The notes below the pieces were generated by a model, which was not told the DNA's origin, made no database searches, and saw nothing but the letters and a program-made list of their open reading frames with translations. 45,090 nucleotides of DNA from Chryseobacterium sp. S0630 (GTDB taxonomy: Bacteria > Bacteroidota > Bacteroidia > Flavobacteriales > Weeksellaceae): NCBI RefSeq assembly GCF_024158915.1, contig NZ_JAMZGF010000043.1:1-45090 (forward strand), written 5' to 3'. Each line of letters starts with the position of its first letter. Position 1 is the stretch's first letter. The position numbers were made by a program, and so were the translations under genes. Positions 42,384-45,090 of this stretch are shown here, one piece after another.

Positions 42384-42749
42384 TTAGCAGCCCGCTATCT
42401 GCAGGGAATGATACAGAATGTATCTTGGTGCTGTAATATAAATGCGGTTTTGAACGGCCGCAACCTGTGTATTGTAAGTGTAACCTGCAAAGAAATAGTG
42501 CAACCACTGCTGTGCAAGTATTGAGTAATCAAATTTTACTTTCTCCCAGTCATTGGAATCCTGCACATCCTGGACATCTGAAAAACTATAGATTTCAGGT
42601 TGTGTTTGCTGATCAGATTTCTGTTGTAAAAGATGAATTTTTGAAAGGACATCAGTGTATGATTGAGTTTTCCCTTTATGTGCAAAAAGACCTGCACACA
42701 ACGCTGAGAAAAATATCACAAAAGAGAAAAATAAGACTCTTTTTTTCAT
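42384..42749 (-). CDS. Small exported hypothetical protein
   Basis: The 121-aa ORF begins MKKRVLFFSFVIFFSALCAG, an evident signal peptide (cleavage near LFA-HKG). After that there is no recognisable domain and the C-terminal 40 residues are aromatic-rich (WLHYFFAGYTYNTQ). It is on the same strand as ureABC, 154 bases upstream of ureA. An opposite-strand ORF overlaps it but lacks any signal or family resemblance. It could be real and exported, or partly spurious at its 3' end. Confidence 0.5.
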   Translation of the reverse strand: MKKRVLFFSFVIFFSALCAGLFAHKGKTQSYTDVLSKIHLLQQKSDQQTQPEIYSFSDVQDVQDSNDWEKVKFDYSILAQQWLHYFFAGYTYNTQVAAVQNRIYITAPRYILYHSLQIAGC

Positions 42750-43155
42750 ACCTGTTAATAATGGTGTAAAATTAGAACAATCTTATCCCTCCGGCTATCA
42801 AAAAAATTATTTAAAATGTTCAAAATCGCAACAAATGTGAATTTATATAATTTTAACACTCCTCTATAAATCCTTTATTTACAGCAATTAATAACTGTTT
42901 TCAAACTATGACAAATATTTTATTGTCCTAATTCCTATAATTATAACAAAACGATGCATTTTTTTCCAAAAGCTAAAGAATTATCAAAACATACCAGGAT
43001 TTAACAAAATCTATCACCAAAAAAAGCTTAAATATCATCAGAAAACTCATTTTATATTTTATTTGACAAAAACAGATGGCATTTTTTCTTTCTTTATAAT
43101 TATTGTAAATTTGTATACACATCTTATTTAATTTAATAAAATAATAAAACGTAAT
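42750..43155. other. AT-rich spacer upstream of P5C dehydrogenase
   Basis: No gene or strong repeat is seen in 406 bases. A long A/T-rich stretch with TTTGACAAAAAC around 43062 precedes the promoter element at 43106-43113. The left edge holds the promoter of the small exported protein. Confidence 0.4.
43106..43113 (+). promoter_or_regulatory. -7 promoter element of P5C dehydrogenase gene
   Basis: TAAATTTG is an exact TAnnTTTG match, 42 bases before the ATG at 43156. The nearest TTTG upstream (43062-43065) is 40 bases away, too far for a standard -33. Confidence 0.45.
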
Positions 43156-44781
43156 ATGTCAAAAGCAATTTCGCAAGTACCATTAGCGGTAAACGAGCCT
43201 GTAAACTCATACGAACCGGGATCTCCGGAAGTTAAAAGCCTTATCGACACGTATAAAAAAATGTGGGCTGAAAAGGTAGAAATCCCAATGATCATCAATG
43301 GAAAAGAAGTAAAAACTGAAACAAAAGTACAGCTTCAGTCTCCACAGGATCATGCTCATGATTTCGGGTTCTACTATCAGGGTGGTATGCAGCATGTGGA
43401 TGACGCTATCAACGCGGCATTGGCAGCTAAACAGCAATGGAATGAACTAGGCTGGGAACAGCGTGCAGCAATTTTCTTAAAGGCAGCTGATCTTTTGGCT
43501 GGTCCTTACAGAGATGTAATTAATGCAGCAACAATGATCGGGCAGTCTAAGAATGTACACCAGGCTGAAATTGATTCTGCTTGTGAGTTCATCGACTTCT
43601 TAAGATTCAATGTAGAGTTCATGACAGAAATGTATGCTGAGCAGCCGGTTTCTGACAATGGAATCTGGAACCGTGTTGAATACAGACCATTAGAAGGATT
43701 CTGCTTTGCGGTAACTCCGTTCAACTTTACTGCAATTTCAGGAAATCTTCCGACTTGTATGGCAATGCTAGGAAACGTAGTGGTTTGGAAGCCGTCTGAC
43801 AAGCAGGTATATTCTGCAAAAGTAATCATGGATGTATTAATTGAAGCGGGTCTTCCTGCAGGGGTTATCAACATGATCTTTACTGATGGAAAGGAAACTG
43901 CTGAAAAAGTATTGGCTCACCGTGACTTCGCTGGTCTTCACTTCACTGGTTCTACAAAAGTATTCCAGGGAATGTGGAAAATGATCGGTGATAATATCCA
44001 CAACTACAGAACATATCCAAGAATCGTTGGAGAAACTGGTGGTAAAGACTTTGTTATTGCTCACCCTTCTGCTAACGTAGAAGCTGTAGCTACTGCATTG
44101 GTAAGAGGAGCTTTCGAATATCAGGGACAGAAATGTTCTGCAGCTTCAAGAGCTTATGTTCCTAAGTCTCTTTGGGCTGATGTGAAAAAAGTAATGGAAG
44201 CTCAGATGAGCACCATCAAAATTGGTTCTCCGGAAGATACTTCTAACTTCGTAAACGCTGTAATCGATAAGAATTCCTTCGAAAAATGTAAAGGATATAT
44301 CGACAGAGCAAACGCTTCAGGTGAAGCTACTGTAGCTATCGGTGGTAAAGTGGATGATTCTAAAGGATGGTTCGTACACCCAACAGTAATTGAAACTACA
44401 AATCCTCAATACGAAAGTATGGTAGAAGAGATCTTCGGCCCAATCCTTTCTGTATTTGTATATGAAGATCAAGACTGGAAAGAGACTCTTAAGTTAGTAG
44501 ATTCTTCTTCTCCTTATTCATTGACAGGTTCTGTATTCTCACAAGACCGTTACGCAATCAGCGAAGCTTACAAAGCTTTAGAGAATGCATCTGGTAACTT
44601 CTACATCAATGATAAACCAACGGGTGCCGTGGTAGGACAACAGCCTTTCGGTGGTGGTAGAGCTTCAGGAACTAATGATAAAGCAGGTTCTAAAATGAAT
44701 CTTCTAAGATGGACGTCTGTAAGAAGCGTAAAAGAAACTTTTGTTTCTCCAAAGAACTACAAATATCCATACCTAGGGTAA
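43156..44781 (+). CDS. pruA: 1-pyrroline-5-carboxylate dehydrogenase
   Basis: This 541-aa enzyme oxidises glutamate semialdehyde/P5C to glutamate with NAD+, the second step of proline degradation. Aldehyde dehydrogenase features are VTPFNFTAISGNLPTCMAML with VVWKPSD (NAD site), FTGSTKVFQ, GETGGKDF (catalytic Glu), GQKCSAASRAYV (catalytic Cys) and EEIFGPILSVFVY. It is the stand-alone form, not fused to proline dehydrogenase. The ORF ends at a terminator hairpin. Confidence 0.95.
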   Translation: MSKAISQVPLAVNEPVNSYEPGSPEVKSLIDTYKKMWAEKVEIPMIINGKEVKTETKVQLQSPQDHAHDFGFYYQGGMQHVDDAINAALAAKQQWNELGWEQRAAIFLKAADLLAGPYRDVINAATMIGQSKNVHQAEIDSACEFIDFLRFNVEFMTEMYAEQPVSDNGIWNRVEYRPLEGFCFAVTPFNFTAISGNLPTCMAMLGNVVVWKPSDKQVYSAKVIMDVLIEAGLPAGVINMIFTDGKETAEKVLAHRDFAGLHFTGSTKVFQGMWKMIGDNIHNYRTYPRIVGETGGKDFVIAHPSANVEAVATALVRGAFEYQGQKCSAASRAYVPKSLWADVKKVMEAQMSTIKIGSPEDTSNFVNAVIDKNSFEKCKGYIDRANASGEATVAIGGKVDDSKGWFVHPTVIETTNPQYESMVEEIFGPILSVFVYEDQDWKETLKLVDSSSPYSLTGSVFSQDRYAISEAYKALENASGNFYINDKPTGAVVGQQPFGGGRASGTNDKAGSKMNLLRWTSVRSVKETFVSPKNYKYPYLG

Positions 44782-45090
44782 TTAATAAGTAATGAGTAAT
44801 AGGCAGTGAGTAATTGTTGTCTGTTCTTTGAATACAGCCTCGGAATTTCGGTTTCGGGGCTTTTTTGTGGGTGCGAGTTTCGGGGTGCGAGGTGCGAGAT
44901 GCGGGATTCGAGGTTTGAGAGTTATAGCGTTTGAGAGTATGAGAGTATTTTTGGTAATAAAGTATTTTTTGGACTACGATCAACATTAAACGTTAAACTC
45001 GCATCTCGAAACACGCACCCCGAAACCCGATCCCCTTACAACCTAACATCTTTTAACAAACTTTACCGATATTTTACGATTCTTCAGGCC
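44782..45090. repeat. Spacer with purine-rich repetitive tract
   Basis: After the terminator (44836-44866) the plus strand reads GTGCGAGTTTCGGGGTGCGA, GGTGCGAGATGCGGG and TTTGAGAGT repeats to about 44950. CATCTCGAAACACGCACCCC near 45003 is complementary in character, so an imperfect large stem is possible. No ORF is supported. Confidence 0.45.
44836..44866 (+). terminator. Terminator of P5C dehydrogenase gene
   Basis: AGCCTCGGA pairs with TTCGGGGCT (two G-T pairs) followed by a run of six Ts, 54 bases after the stop. Confidence 0.75.

Noticed and set aside
42467..42769. Plus-strand 100-codon ORF opposite the small exported protein
   Set aside because: The opposite strand has a proper signal peptide; this frame has no recognisable feature.

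Overview
The window looks like chromosome from a Flavobacteriia member, most likely Chryseobacterium or a close relative. The evidence is low GC, AT-rich spacers, few Shine-Dalgarno sites, several matches to the Bacteroidota -7 promoter element TAnnTTTG, Bacteroidota-type TonB receptor and lipoprotein signals, and dispersed intergenic palindromes. The genus is inferred from gene content, not from a marker gene. I saw no rRNA, tRNA, CRISPR array, transposase or prophage.

Layout. 0.4-2.7 kb: a glycerolipid-type acyltransferase and an exported Asp-nucleophile alpha/beta hydrolase, convergent on a shared terminator. 3.0-7.7 kb: an ergothioneine module with egtD, egtB (split by a one-base frameshift) and a two-gene ABC importer resembling EgtUV, whose substrate-binding domain has its halves in swapped order. 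7.8-13.2 kb: a lipoprotein, a DUF3592-like protein, a serine hydrolase, a membrane-bound HTH regulator, a CPBP protease and an unrecognised 359-aa protein.

13.6-18.2 kb is the most unusual region, an R-body (Reb, refractile body) locus. It has a 71-aa RebB-like gene, three or four unrecognised accessory genes, a 77-aa RebB-like gene, then five tandem nearly identical 85-87-aa RebB paralogues. The first four paralogues are each followed by a small terminator-like hairpin and the fifth by a strong terminator. Among the accessory genes an A10 run forms a canonical A AAA AAC slippery heptamer in the correct phase just before a stop codon. The -1 frame stays open into the next ORF, which is ATGA-coupled to the following gene. 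A convergent operon at 18.2-21.0 kb encodes a NarL/LuxR response regulator, a histidine kinase, a multi-pass membrane protein and an unknown protein, and is a plausible controller.

21.2-31.5 kb: ordinary accessory metabolism, comprising a LysE exporter, AraC regulators, a siderophore-interacting-type flavoprotein, a quinone-reductase-like flavoprotein, a saccharopine-dehydrogenase-like protein, a Crp/Fnr regulator, aminopeptidase P, a 55-aa lipoprotein and topoisomerase IB.

31.7-42.2 kb: a full urease system on the minus strand: ureABC, an embedded outer-membrane protein gene, ureE, ureF, ureG, ureD, a UreH-type nickel permease, a urea transporter and a TonB-dependent receptor. It thus carries enzyme, metallochaperones and candidate import routes for both urea and nickel. 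The window ends with 1-pyrroline-5-carboxylate dehydrogenase. Purine-rich, partly heptanucleotide-repeat tracts lie immediately 3' of several genes in the urease region.
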